From positions 1 to 64,000 of the forward strand of contig NZ_JAGGDJ010000022.1 in assembly GCF_017652985.1 (NCBI RefSeq): DNA of 64,000 bases, in the 5' to 3' direction. This document shows positions 17,655 to 26,318 of this stretch, piece after piece; position 1 is the stretch's first letter; each line of letters starts with the position of its first letter. This DNA is from Paenibacillus artemisiicola (lineage in GTDB: Bacteria > Bacillota > Bacilli > Paenibacillales > Paenibacillaceae). The notes under the pieces are model-generated. The model was not told the DNA's origin, searched no databases, and worked only from the letters and a program-made list of their open reading frames with translations. The position numbers and the translations under genes were made by a program.

Positions 17655-19349
17655 ATGAAGAAAATGAAGAAATTAGGTCTTTCACTATCTTCAGGCATAC
17701 TTGCCGCTTCAATGGTTCTATCTCTTGCTGCTTGTGGGAATGATACAAACAGTTCCGAAAACACACCAGACAGCACTCCAAACACGCCAGACAGCACTGC
17801 AACTAATGGGGCGGGGTCGTTAGCGGATTTTGCAAAATTCCAAGGCACGAAGCTCACTTATTGGCACCCGTTTAGTTCAACCTATATTAAAAGCATAAAT
17901 GATAACATGGTTGTTCAGGAAATGGAAAAAAGAACGGGGATTAAGGTAGATTATATTACGCCACCTTCCGGACAAGAATCAGATGCATTTAATTTAATGA
18001 TTGCTTCCGGAGAGCTTCCGGATATTATTCCCGATCAGGGATATAAAGGTGGCGGACTCAAAGCTGTACAGGATGGCGTATATCTAAAATTAAATGATCT
18101 TATTCCGAAGTACGCTCCAAACTATGCGGCGGTGTTGGCTCAGAATCCTGATTTCGCTAAACAGGCCAAAGAAGATGATGGTACGATATGGAGCTTCAAG
18201 ATGCTGCAGACAGATGAAGAGCCGTCATGGGCAGGTCCAGCAATCAGAAAAGATTATCTTGACGAATTGGGACTGCAGGTACCTAAGACGATTGACGATT
18301 GGACCAATGTTCTTAGAGCGCTTAAGGATAAGAAAAAGCTCGAAACGCCAATGCTTTTACAATTAAAGAGCAAATTTGGTGCTGCAGAAGCATTTGCCGG
18401 TACCTTTGGTTCTTCCTATTCCCAATTTTTGAATAAAAACGGGACTGTAGTTTACGGCCCGATCGAGCCTGGGTTCAAAGACTTCCTTACCTTAATGAAT
18501 CAATGGTATAAAGAGGGGCTAATTGACAAAGATTTTGCAACACGTGATGATACAAGTGCCGATGCACAGGTTACATCTGGAAAAGCTGGCGCAGTTGCTG
18601 TTGCTTATTACGGAAGCTTTGGTCCGTGGGCTACTTCGGGTAAAGCAACAAACCCCAAATACAATTTAGTGCCGACGACTTATCCCGTCCTTAAAGCGGG
18701 AGATGACCCTGCTAAGACCATACACGTCGGAAACAAGAATTGGTATTCAAAAGGAAGCGATATTGCGATATCCGCACAAAGCAAAAACGTTGAAGCCGCA
18801 TTAAGATGGCTTGATTACCGATATTCGGCAGAAGGGTTTATGTTGTTCAACTATGGAGTTGAAGGCGTATCATACAACTGGGTTGACGGGCCCGTGGAGC
18901 AGAAGGACGGCCCCGGATTCTTCCCGCCAGCTCTGAGTGAAAGAATTAAAACGCAGCATCCTGAGTTTACTGATCTTTTAACGAAGAATCCGGATGGCGT
19001 GGATTTCTGGACTGCAATTGATAAATATAAATCCCTTTATGAGGCATATCTTAGAAATCCGCTATCTTATGTAATGGCTCCTGAAGTTTATGATGCGATG
19101 GATAAATGGAGCACCCCAGAAAAGGATTATAATATGCCACCTTTGTCATCAACCGATGAAGAAGTCAAAGTAAATGCCGAAGTTATGACACAAATCAATA
19201 CGTATCGAGAAGAAATGGTTTACAAGTTCATAATGGGTGAAGAACCTATCGGTGATTTTGATAAGTATGTCGCGCAAATTAAAAAAATGGGTATCGATAA
19301 GATGATTAAAATCACTCAAGATCAGCTTGGACGCTATAACAATAGATAA
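17655..19349 (+). CDS. LplA-type substrate-binding lipoprotein (transporter 2)
   Basis: About 564 residues, the longer LplA-like class of family-1 solute-binding proteins. A lipoprotein signal ends LSLAAC (Cys27), followed by a Thr/Ser/Pro-rich linker with repeated DSTPNTPDST units, and a large binding domain (FQGTKLTYWHPFS..., IASGELPDI, IMGEEPIGDFDKYV near the end). The ATG at 17655 has the GAGGGGG ribosome site at a better distance than the ATG at 17649. It likely binds an oligosaccharide outside the cell. Two permeases follow after a hairpin. Confidence 0.9.
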   Translation: MKKMKKLGLSLSSGILAASMVLSLAACGNDTNSSENTPDSTPNTPDSTATNGAGSLADFAKFQGTKLTYWHPFSSTYIKSINDNMVVQEMEKRTGIKVDYITPPSGQESDAFNLMIASGELPDIIPDQGYKGGGLKAVQDGVYLKLNDLIPKYAPNYAAVLAQNPDFAKQAKEDDGTIWSFKMLQTDEEPSWAGPAIRKDYLDELGLQVPKTIDDWTNVLRALKDKKKLETPMLLQLKSKFGAAEAFAGTFGSSYSQFLNKNGTVVYGPIEPGFKDFLTLMNQWYKEGLIDKDFATRDDTSADAQVTSGKAGAVAVAYYGSFGPWATSGKATNPKYNLVPTTYPVLKAGDDPAKTIHVGNKNWYSKGSDIAISAQSKNVEAALRWLDYRYSAEGFMLFNYGVEGVSYNWVDGPVEQKDGPGFFPPALSERIKTQHPEFTDLLTKNPDGVDFWTAIDKYKSLYEAYLRNPLSYVMAPEVYDAMDKWSTPEKDYNMPPLSSTDEEVKVNAEVMTQINTYREEMVYKFIMGEEPIGDFDKYVAQIKKMGIDKMIKITQDQLGRYNNR

Positions 19350-19362
19350 CCAATATAATTTT

Positions 19363-19395
19363 ATGGGATGGCAAATCAACAGATTACCATCCCAT
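19363..19395 (+). terminator. Intercistronic hairpin in transporter 2
   Basis: ATGGGATGG and CCATCCCAT pair perfectly around a 15-nt loop, 13 bp after the lipoprotein stop. There is no strong T-run, so partial termination or mRNA stabilisation is likely, as in transporters 1 and 3. Confidence 0.55.
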
Positions 19396-19428
19396 ATCGC
19401 TTTAATTTGGTAGGAAGGATGATTCATT

Positions 19429-20358
19429 TTGATCGTAAAAGCCCATAACAGGAAAAAAAACATTCTAAAAACAGACTTCAAAAAAAATAAATACATTTAT
19501 TTAATGGTTTCTATAGTTGTTGCGTGGTATATCATATTTGCCTATATACCTATGTACGGAGTGATTATTGCTTTTAAGGACTTTAATCCAGGGCGTGGAA
19601 TTCTCAATAGTCCATGGGTCGGACTCGACAATTTCAAATCATTTTTCATTGATCCAAACTTTCGGCGCGTAATTACAAATACGTTTCTTATCAATATTTA
19701 TGACATCTTATGGGGCTTTCCCGCACCTATTATCCTTGCTTTGTTAATGAATGAAGTTAGAAGTAAGATATTCAAAAAAACGGTTCAAAACTTGACCTAT
19801 CTGCCTTTTTTTATATCAATCGTAGTTGTATGCGGTATCATTATCGATTTTACCTCTACCAATGGACTAATTAACCAGTTGCTTTCTCATTTTGGTTTTG
19901 AAAAAACGAACTTACTAGCTAATAAGGATCTATTCAGAACCATATTTGTTGGTTCCGAAATTTGGCAAGGTATAGGTTGGGGGAGCATTATCTATCTTGC
20001 TGCCTTGACGAATATTGATCAGCAACAATATGAAGCGGCTACGATTGACGGAGCCGGACGTTGGAAACAATTACTTCATATTACGTTACCGGGCATATCC
20101 TCTACGATCATTATCCTTTTAATCCTCAGAATGGGCTCCATTATGAGCGTAGGGTTCGAAAAGATCATTCTTCTATACAATCCTTTAACCTATGATACTG
20201 CCGATGTTATTTCTTCCTATGTTTATAGAAGAGGTCTTTTAAATGCTGATTATAGTTATAGTACGGCAATCGGTCTGCTAAATTCATTGATAAATTTCTT
20301 GTTTCTTATAGGAGCCAATTGGCTTTCAAAGAAATATTCGGAAAATAGCTTGTGGTAA
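19429..20358 (+). CDS. LplB-type ABC permease (transporter 2)
   Basis: A 309-residue permease with six membrane segments and the LplB-class opening YIPMYGVIIAFKDFNPGRGI. The EAA loop is YEAATIDGAGRWKQLLHITL. The TTG start at 19429 follows AGGAAGGA at a normal distance. It is expected to form a heterodimer with the following permease and to use an ATPase encoded elsewhere. Confidence 0.9.
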   Translation: MIVKAHNRKKNILKTDFKKNKYIYLMVSIVVAWYIIFAYIPMYGVIIAFKDFNPGRGILNSPWVGLDNFKSFFIDPNFRRVITNTFLINIYDILWGFPAPIILALLMNEVRSKIFKKTVQNLTYLPFFISIVVVCGIIIDFTSTNGLINQLLSHFGFEKTNLLANKDLFRTIFVGSEIWQGIGWGSIIYLAALTNIDQQQYEAATIDGAGRWKQLLHITLPGISSTIIILLILRMGSIMSVGFEKIILLYNPLTYDTADVISSYVYRRGLLNADYSYSTAIGLLNSLINFLFLIGANWLSKKYSENSLW

Positions 20359-20371
20359 AGGGTGTGTTAAA

Positions 20372-21262
20372 ATGATTCATAATCGTTCAATGAGTGAAAA
20401 AACGTTCGATTTGTTTAATATCATTTTCTTGTCTGTGCTTTCCATCGCATGTATATATCCTATGCTATATGTAATTTTCGCTTCATTAAGTGATCCGAGG
20501 CTATTGATGCAACATGAAGGAATATTGCTAAAACCTCTTGGGTTTACATGGAAAGGCTACTCGTTGGTGTTAAATAATCCTAATATCAGCATTGGATATT
20601 ACAATACCCTTTATTACGTTGTGGTTGGAACATTGATTAGCATGATTCTTACTTGCTTCGGGGGATATGCGTTATCAAGAAAAGGGGTTCTATTTTCAAA
20701 ATATATATTAATTCTAATAACCATAACGATGTTCTTTAGCGGCGGTCTTATTCCGTTTTACTTATTAGTTAAGGATTTGGGAATTTACGATACGAGATGG
20801 GCTATTATTCTCCCAAGCGCAATAAGTACATGGAATCTTATTATCATGAGAACGTCATTTATGCAGATTCCTGAGAGCCTTGAAGAATCTGCTAAGATTG
20901 ACGGAGCAAATGACTTTACTGTTCTTTTTAGAGTCATCCTTCCATTATCAATGCCCATTATTGCGGTTATGGTGTTATTCTATGGTGTAGCCATGTGGAA
21001 TTCATGGTTTAATGCGGCAATATTCCTTAGAGATCGAAGTACCTTTCCCCTTCAGCTGATCCTTAGGGAAATCCTTATTCAAAATGATAAAGGCAGCATG
21101 TTACAAGTACAAAACGGAATCAGTGGTCAAGCGGAGGACATGTATAGAGCGCTCATTCAGTATTCGACCATTGTGATAGCGACGTTACCCATTCTCGTCG
21201 CCTATCCGTTCTTGCAGAAATACTTTGTCAAAGGTATTATGGTCGGCTCATTAAAAGGCTAG
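20372..21262 (+). CDS. LplC/YtcP-type ABC permease (transporter 2)
   Basis: A 296-residue permease beginning with a cytosolic tail and six membrane segments. Its EAA loop is EESAKIDGANDFTVLFRVIL and its C-terminus KGIMVGSLKG is typical of the class. It starts 13 bp after the partner permease. The operon ends here, with no glycosidase, so the sugar must be processed by enzymes elsewhere. Confidence 0.9.
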   Translation: MIHNRSMSEKTFDLFNIIFLSVLSIACIYPMLYVIFASLSDPRLLMQHEGILLKPLGFTWKGYSLVLNNPNISIGYYNTLYYVVVGTLISMILTCFGGYALSRKGVLFSKYILILITITMFFSGGLIPFYLLVKDLGIYDTRWAIILPSAISTWNLIIMRTSFMQIPESLEESAKIDGANDFTVLFRVILPLSMPIIAVMVLFYGVAMWNSWFNAAIFLRDRSTFPLQLILREILIQNDKGSMLQVQNGISGQAEDMYRALIQYSTIVIATLPILVAYPFLQKYFVKGIMVGSLKG

Positions 21263-21440
21263 TGACAACGAGCGCTTTAAAAGTGCGAGTACAGTAAAGC
21301 GGTCATTCCTCGAGATGGCTAGACTGTTTAGGTAAAGGTGCGCTCGGACGGCGATTAGGTCCGGATAAGAAAGTTTACGTCTATGTGGCCATTCAATATG
21401 ACGATCACTGAACCTATAGCTAAGTATAGTTGACGGAGAT

Positions 21441-21472
21441 GAAGAGGCCGCGGGATTGCCCGCGGCCTCTTC
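21441..21472 (+). terminator. Strong GC hairpin after transporter 2
   Basis: GAAGAGGCCGCGGG pairs perfectly with CCCGCGGCCTCTTC around ATTG. There is no T-run on either strand, so it may be a processing or stabilising stem and not a classical terminator. Confidence 0.5.
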
Positions 21473-21560
21473 ACGGCGTTAAATATGCTGTTCGCACAAA
21501 GTAAACTTGGCGCAAACAGCGAAGTTATTCGGGTAGCGATCCTCTTTTCTCTTCCAAGAA

Positions 21561-21677
21561 TGGTTTAAGCCAATAGAAAAGCTGATCCTAACACTCGAGG
21601 ATAAGTCAATTGCCGTTGTGATATACGAAAAGATCATGAGTGGAGAGCCGGTCGGCGAATCGCCGGCATCTCCGTAA
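21561..21677 (+). pseudogene. Possible C-terminal fragment of a solute-binding protein
   Basis: An open stretch of 38 codons reads WFKPIEKLILTLEDKSIAVV then IYEKIMSGEPVGE before a stop. The IMxGEP-IG phrase resembles the end of LplA-type lipoproteins such as the one at 17655. There is no start or ribosome site. The rest of 21263-22007 shows no gene. Call is tentative. Confidence 0.3.
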
Positions 21678-22007
21678 AGAAGGGGGCCCTGATATAACTA
21701 TTTTGGGCATATTCTTGTCTAACACATAGCCTACAACCGGGTCTTCTCGTCGCCTTGAAATAAACCATCTCTCACACCATTTCACTACGCCTATTAGATG
21801 TCTCCCGTTATTACCTTCGGACTATCTGCATTTTATGTCTAAATGATCTTCTTTAGACAGAAAAAATTATGACGAGTAGAATGAAGATACATAAAATAGT
21901 TGCAATCTACTTGCTCCGGTTAACAGAATAGCGCACTTCAATTTATTACAGTCCTAACGATTAACATTCTCCAATTACAAACAAAGACACGAAAAATATA
22001 ATAAACA

Positions 22008-22021
22008 AGACAGCGCTTACA
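22008..22021 (+). promoter_or_regulatory. CRE-like site before transporter 3
   Basis: AGACAGCGCTTACA matches most positions of the CcpA consensus (TGAAAGCGCTTTCA-like) and lies about 33 bp before the lipoprotein start, where binding would block transcription. Inferred from sequence only. Confidence 0.35.
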
Positions 22022-22053
22022 AATTAGCGTTTATCCAAAAGGGGGTTGCAGCA

Positions 22054-23361
22054 TTGAAAAAACGATTGGGCGTTTGGCTTGTATTGTTGCTTCTGATCAG
22101 CATCGTTAGCGCTTGCGGAAGCAGCAACAGTGCATCGAATTCGGGCAATAACACCGGTGCTTCGGGCGGAGACCAGGCCGTCGATCCGCCGAAAAAAGTG
22201 GAGCTTAATCTGATGTTGACGGGACTTGGACGATTCAAGGAACAATTCGATCAATATTTGAAGCAGTTCGCGGCCAAAGAGAAAACGGACAAGGGGATCG
22301 AAGTGTCGTATAACCTGGAATTGCCCTCGGACGCGAATCTATTGAAAACGAGGCTTGCCAGCGGAGACGCGCCGGATATCTTCTCGTTCCATGCGGCCTT
22401 CGACGGACCGACTTTCGAGAAGGGCGGATATTTGCCGGATCTCTCCAATGAACCGTTCGCAAGCAAGTTAATCGACACGATTCGCAACGTCGTCACCATC
22501 AATGGCAAGGTCATCGGCGTTCCGATGGAAAGCTTCTCCTGGAGTTATCTCTATAACAAAGACATTTTCGATAAGTACGGCTTGAAGGCGCCGACGACGT
22601 TGTCGGAAATGAAGCAAGTCGTCGAAACCTTGAAGAGCAACGACGTGACGCCGTTTATGCTGGCCTACAAAGAAGAAAGCTTCCCCGGATGGCTCACGCA
22701 GCTGGCCTTTGAATCGGTGGCCGCCAAGCAAGACCCGGATTGGTGGGAGCGCATGAACAAGGGAGAGGCTTCCTTCAAGGAGTTAAAGGATAAAGGCATG
22801 TTCGACATTATCGATCTGGTCAACGCCAACGGAACGAAGCGCCCGCTCGAGATCGGCGCGGATGACGGCCTGGCGAAATTCGCCAACGGCGAAGGCGCGA
22901 TGCTGATTACCGGCACGTGGTACGCGGACAGCATTCTGAAGGCGAATCCGAATTTCAAGCTGGGTCTTGGCGCGCTTCCCGTCAATGATGATCCCGATTC
23001 CACGATGGTGAACTTGGCCGTATCGACGACATTGACTGTCTATCCGGACAGCCCGAACAAAGCGGTTGCCACCGATTTCCTGAATTACATTTTGGACGAT
23101 AACGACTCTTCGGCTTTCTTCGATCAATTGAAGTTCAACAAAGTCGCCAAAAATCAGAACATCGAGACGTTCCCTTGGACGGAACAGGGCAATCAATACG
23201 TGGAAAGCGGACATTCGTACCTGGATCAATCGATTCCGCAATCGGCGAACGAGGCGATTGGTAAAATGTCGCAATCCTACTTCTCGGGTCAAATCACGCA
23301 GGATCAACTGGTCGACGAAATCGACAAAGCCTGGAAGAAATCGATCGAGCTTCAAAAATAA
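22054..23361 (+). CDS. Sugar ABC transporter substrate-binding lipoprotein (transporter 3)
   Basis: A 435-residue lipoprotein with signal peptide ending ISIVSAC (Cys21), a Ser/Asn/Gly linker and a family-1 solute-binding domain (SGDAPDIFSFHA, SYLYNKDIFDKYGL, TGTWYADSIL). The TTG start at 22054 follows AAGGGGGT. It heads a seven-gene operon that ends with a GH116 glycosidase, so its ligand is likely a glucoside- or xyloside-containing oligosaccharide. The gene is clearly more GC-rich than transporter 2. Confidence 0.9.
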   Translation: MKKRLGVWLVLLLLISIVSACGSSNSASNSGNNTGASGGDQAVDPPKKVELNLMLTGLGRFKEQFDQYLKQFAAKEKTDKGIEVSYNLELPSDANLLKTRLASGDAPDIFSFHAAFDGPTFEKGGYLPDLSNEPFASKLIDTIRNVVTINGKVIGVPMESFSWSYLYNKDIFDKYGLKAPTTLSEMKQVVETLKSNDVTPFMLAYKEESFPGWLTQLAFESVAAKQDPDWWERMNKGEASFKELKDKGMFDIIDLVNANGTKRPLEIGADDGLAKFANGEGAMLITGTWYADSILKANPNFKLGLGALPVNDDPDSTMVNLAVSTTLTVYPDSPNKAVATDFLNYILDDNDSSAFFDQLKFNKVAKNQNIETFPWTEQGNQYVESGHSYLDQSIPQSANEAIGKMSQSYFSGQITQDQLVDEIDKAWKKSIELQK

Positions 23362-23368
23362 TGCAACG

Positions 23369-23403
23369 GAGAAAGCGGCAACCGCTTGCGTTGTCGCTTT
23401 CTC
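23369..23403 (+). terminator. Intercistronic hairpin in transporter 3
   Basis: GAGAAAGCGGCAAC pairs with GTTGTCGCTTTCTC (one mismatch) around a 7-nt loop, a few bases after the lipoprotein stop. Same position and architecture as the hairpins at 10147 and 19363. Confidence 0.6.
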
Positions 23404-23424
23404 GTTAGTTAGGCGGTGATAGAG

Positions 23425-24312
23425 ATGTATCGCGCGTTAATCAAACGACCCTGGATGTCCCTATTGGCTTTCGCAGCCCCGGCATTGGTATTTTACGCGA
23501 TCTTCTTGTTGGTACCAACGATCGGCGGGATTTACTACAGCTTCACAGATTGGAACGGTTTGTACCGGCATTACAATTTCGTCGGTTTTGCCAATTACAT
23601 CGAATCATTCACCGACGATTCGAGATTCATCTATTCGTTGTTCTATACCTTGAAGTACGTGCTCGCAATCGTCATCTTGCAAAATGTAATCGGTCTCTCG
23701 CTGGCATTGCTGGTGGAAAGCCGGATGCGAACCAAATCGCTGTTCCGGACCTTGTTCTTCCTGCCCAACATGTTCAGTGTCTATATCAGTACGCTGATGT
23801 GGACGTTCATCTTTTCGACGGTTTTCCCCCAACTCGCGGAGAAGACGGTGCTGCACATCCTGGACCAGCCGTGGCTCGGCTCTTCTTCCATGGCGTTCGT
23901 ATCAATCCTGCTCGTATCGGTGTGGCAGGGTGCCGGTTATTTGATGGTCATCTATATCGCGGCTCTGCAAGGCGTGCCCCGGGATTTGCAGGAGGCCGCG
24001 ACGATCGACGGCGCGACGACCTTTCGCAAATTCCTGCACATTACGCTGCCGATGATCATGCCGGCCATCACGATATGCGTGTTCTTGACCTTAAACGGCT
24101 CCTTCAAAATCTTCGAGGTCGTCTATGCGCTCACCGGTGGAGGCCCGGGTTATAGCACGGAAGTCATCGCGTTCAACATTTATCAGGAAGGCTTCGCGAG
24201 AGACTTGCGTTACGGCTACGCGACCGCCAAAGCGATGATTTTATTCTTGATCATTCTGGTCATTACCGTCACCCAGGTGTCCGTGCTCAAGAAAAGAGAG
24301 GTAGAAGCATGA
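23425..24312 (+). CDS. Sugar ABC permease, MalF-type (transporter 3)
   Basis: About 295 residues with six membrane segments. EAA loop: QEAATIDGATTFRKFLHITL, then LTGGGPGYSTEV. The ATG at 23425 follows AGGCGGTGAT; a GTG at 23416 lies within that ribosome site. The stop overlaps the start of the next permease by four bases, showing translational coupling. Confidence 0.9.
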   Translation: MYRALIKRPWMSLLAFAAPALVFYAIFLLVPTIGGIYYSFTDWNGLYRHYNFVGFANYIESFTDDSRFIYSLFYTLKYVLAIVILQNVIGLSLALLVESRMRTKSLFRTLFFLPNMFSVYISTLMWTFIFSTVFPQLAEKTVLHILDQPWLGSSSMAFVSILLVSVWQGAGYLMVIYIAALQGVPRDLQEAATIDGATTFRKFLHITLPMIMPAITICVFLTLNGSFKIFEVVYALTGGGPGYSTEVIAFNIYQEGFARDLRYGYATAKAMILFLIILVITVTQVSVLKKREVEA

Positions 24313-25139
24313 GGAAAAAGAATCGGCTGCTTTCGTCGCTCATCGTCCTGCTGCTGATCGCCGTCACGATTTTCTTTATGTTTCCCATCGCGCTTGCGCT
24401 CGTGAATTCGCTCAAGACGCAAGGCGAGATGTTCAAATCCGTGATCGAGTGGCCGAGGACGATGCATTGGGAGAATTATAAATACGTCCTGACGGAAGTT
24501 CACATTCTGCGCAGCTTGTATAACACGTTCATTATTACGTTCCTGTCGATTGCGGGCATCGTCGTCTGCAGCGCGCTCGCCGGTTACAAATTATCACGTA
24601 CGCCGGGGAAGCTTAGCGCGTTTCTATTTTTTCTGTTCCTGTCGTCCATGCTGATTCCCTTTTATTCCATCATGTTCTCGCTGATCCAGGTCGCTTCCGG
24701 TCTTCAAATCCAAGGCTCGGTGTATCGTTTGCCTTTGATTTACATTGGCCTGGGCGTCAATTTCGCAATCTTCCTCTACCACGGGTTCGTCAAATCGATT
24801 CCGCGCGAATTGGAGGAATCCGCTCAGATGGACGGCAGCGGACAGCTGAAGACGTTCACGAGCATTATTTTCCCGCTGCTTATCCCGATTACGATGACGA
24901 TCGTCATCTTGGATATTCTGTGGGTATGGAACGACTTCATGCTGCCGCTGATCATGATTACGGATTATAAGAGCTACACGCTCGTTCTGCTGGCCAGCAC
25001 GTTCTTCAGCTCGTATTCGACGGAGTGGTCCTACATTCTGAGCATTCTGGTGCTGACGTCGCTGCCGGTAATTCTGGTTTATCTCGTTTTCCAGAAATAT
25101 ATCGTTCAAGGGATTGCGGAAGGGGCCATAAAAGGATAA
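24309..25139 (+). CDS. Sugar ABC permease, MalG-type (transporter 3)
   Basis: A 276-residue permease with six membrane segments, EAA loop EESAQMDGSGQLKTFTSIIF and C-terminus GIAEGAIKG. It overlaps the preceding permease by ATGA. No ATPase subunit follows; the next gene is an oxidoreductase of the same operon. Confidence 0.9.
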   Translation: MRKKNRLLSSLIVLLLIAVTIFFMFPIALALVNSLKTQGEMFKSVIEWPRTMHWENYKYVLTEVHILRSLYNTFIITFLSIAGIVVCSALAGYKLSRTPGKLSAFLFFLFLSSMLIPFYSIMFSLIQVASGLQIQGSVYRLPLIYIGLGVNFAIFLYHGFVKSIPRELEESAQMDGSGQLKTFTSIIFPLLIPITMTIVILDILWVWNDFMLPLIMITDYKSYTLVLLASTFFSSYSTEWSYILSILVLTSLPVILVYLVFQKYIVQGIAEGAIKG

Positions 25140-25232
25140 CGCGCATGACCTATTCTAGATATTTCCAAATGCAGCGCAATCATTTAATCGTTACAATAGA
25201 AATCAATCATCATCTACGGGAGTGAACGGAAT

Positions 25233-26315
25233 ATGGCACGAACAGCGTTAAACGTCGGCATGATCGGCCTGGGGGAAGTCGCGCAGGTCATTCACCTGCC
25301 AGTATTGCAATCGCTTGCAGATCGTTTCCGGGTGACCGCTTTATGCGATATTTCCCCCCGGCTGGTCGAGCATCTGGGGCAGCAGTATAACGTCGAGAAC
25401 CGGTATACGAACATGGCGGACCTTGTCAAGCAGCCGGACATCGACGTGGTGTTCATCTTGAACAGCGACGAATATCATGCCGAATGCGCGATCGAGGCGA
25501 TCCGCCATGGCAAGCATGTGTTCATGGAGAAGCCAATGTGCCTGACCGCGGCGGAAGCCGATGCGATCATTACTGAGCGCGACCGGCATAACGTAACGGT
25601 AATGGTTGGCTACATGCGGCGGTATGCGGCTTCCTTCACCGAACTGGTCAAGGAAATCGGCGGGTTGGACCAGATTGCATACGCACGCGTCAGAGACATT
25701 ATTGGACCTAACGGTTATTTTATTCGGCCGACCAGCCCTACGGTCGCTTTCGACGATATTCCGAAATCGGCCAAAGCCGATCGAGCCGCCAGGTCGGAAC
25801 GCTTGGGCATCGAAGCGACGGGCCTCGAGCCGAGCTCTCCGTTGTTCGGCGTGTACCGCTTCCTGACCGGCTTGGGCAGCCATGACCTGTCTGCCATGAG
25901 GGAAGCGCTAGGAATGCCGCTCGGCGTCGTCGGAGCCAAGGTCACTCAGCAGCCGGGCAGCATTTTTCTGACCGCCATCTTCGATTATGGCCGATTTTCC
26001 GTTACGTACGAGACCGGGATGGACCAACAAGGGAGGTTCGACGCCCATATCGAGGTGTACGCCAGCCGCAAGTCGGTGAAGGTGCAGTACGATACGCCTT
26101 ATATCCGCCATCTTCCGACCAAGCTGTTCATTAACGAAACCGAGGGCGAGCAGTACAAGGAATCCGTGATTCGGCCGACGCTTACCGATCCCTATACGCT
26201 GGAATTGAACGAACTGTACGAAGTCTTAACGGAGAAGAAAACGCCGAAAACGACGCCGGAAGACTACAAGAATGATCTTCGAATCTTCGGTATGATCATG
26301 GATTCGTTGAAGTAG
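25233..26315 (+). CDS. Gfo/Idh/MocA-family oxidoreductase
   Basis: A 360-residue protein: an N-terminal Rossmann fold (VGMIGLGEVAQVIHLPVL, residues 5-22) and the family motif EKPMCLT near residue 100, followed by the alpha/beta substrate domain. The family uses NAD(P) to oxidise or reduce sugars and cyclitols. The gene lies between transporter 3 and its sensor kinase, so it probably acts on the imported sugar or on a monosaccharide released from it. The start follows a GGGAG-containing leader. Exact substrate unknown. Confidence 0.88.
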   Translation: MARTALNVGMIGLGEVAQVIHLPVLQSLADRFRVTALCDISPRLVEHLGQQYNVENRYTNMADLVKQPDIDVVFILNSDEYHAECAIEAIRHGKHVFMEKPMCLTAAEADAIITERDRHNVTVMVGYMRRYAASFTELVKEIGGLDQIAYARVRDIIGPNGYFIRPTSPTVAFDDIPKSAKADRAARSERLGIEATGLEPSSPLFGVYRFLTGLGSHDLSAMREALGMPLGVVGAKVTQQPGSIFLTAIFDYGRFSVTYETGMDQQGRFDAHIEVYASRKSVKVQYDTPYIRHLPTKLFINETEGEQYKESVIRPTLTDPYTLELNELYEVLTEKKTPKTTPEDYKNDLRIFGMIMDSLK

Positions 26316-26318
26316 CCG

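Noticed and set aside
22783..23355. Minus-strand frame of 190 codons opposite the transporter 3 lipoprotein
   Set aside because: Shadow frame in a GC-rich gene; the plus-strand protein is unambiguous.
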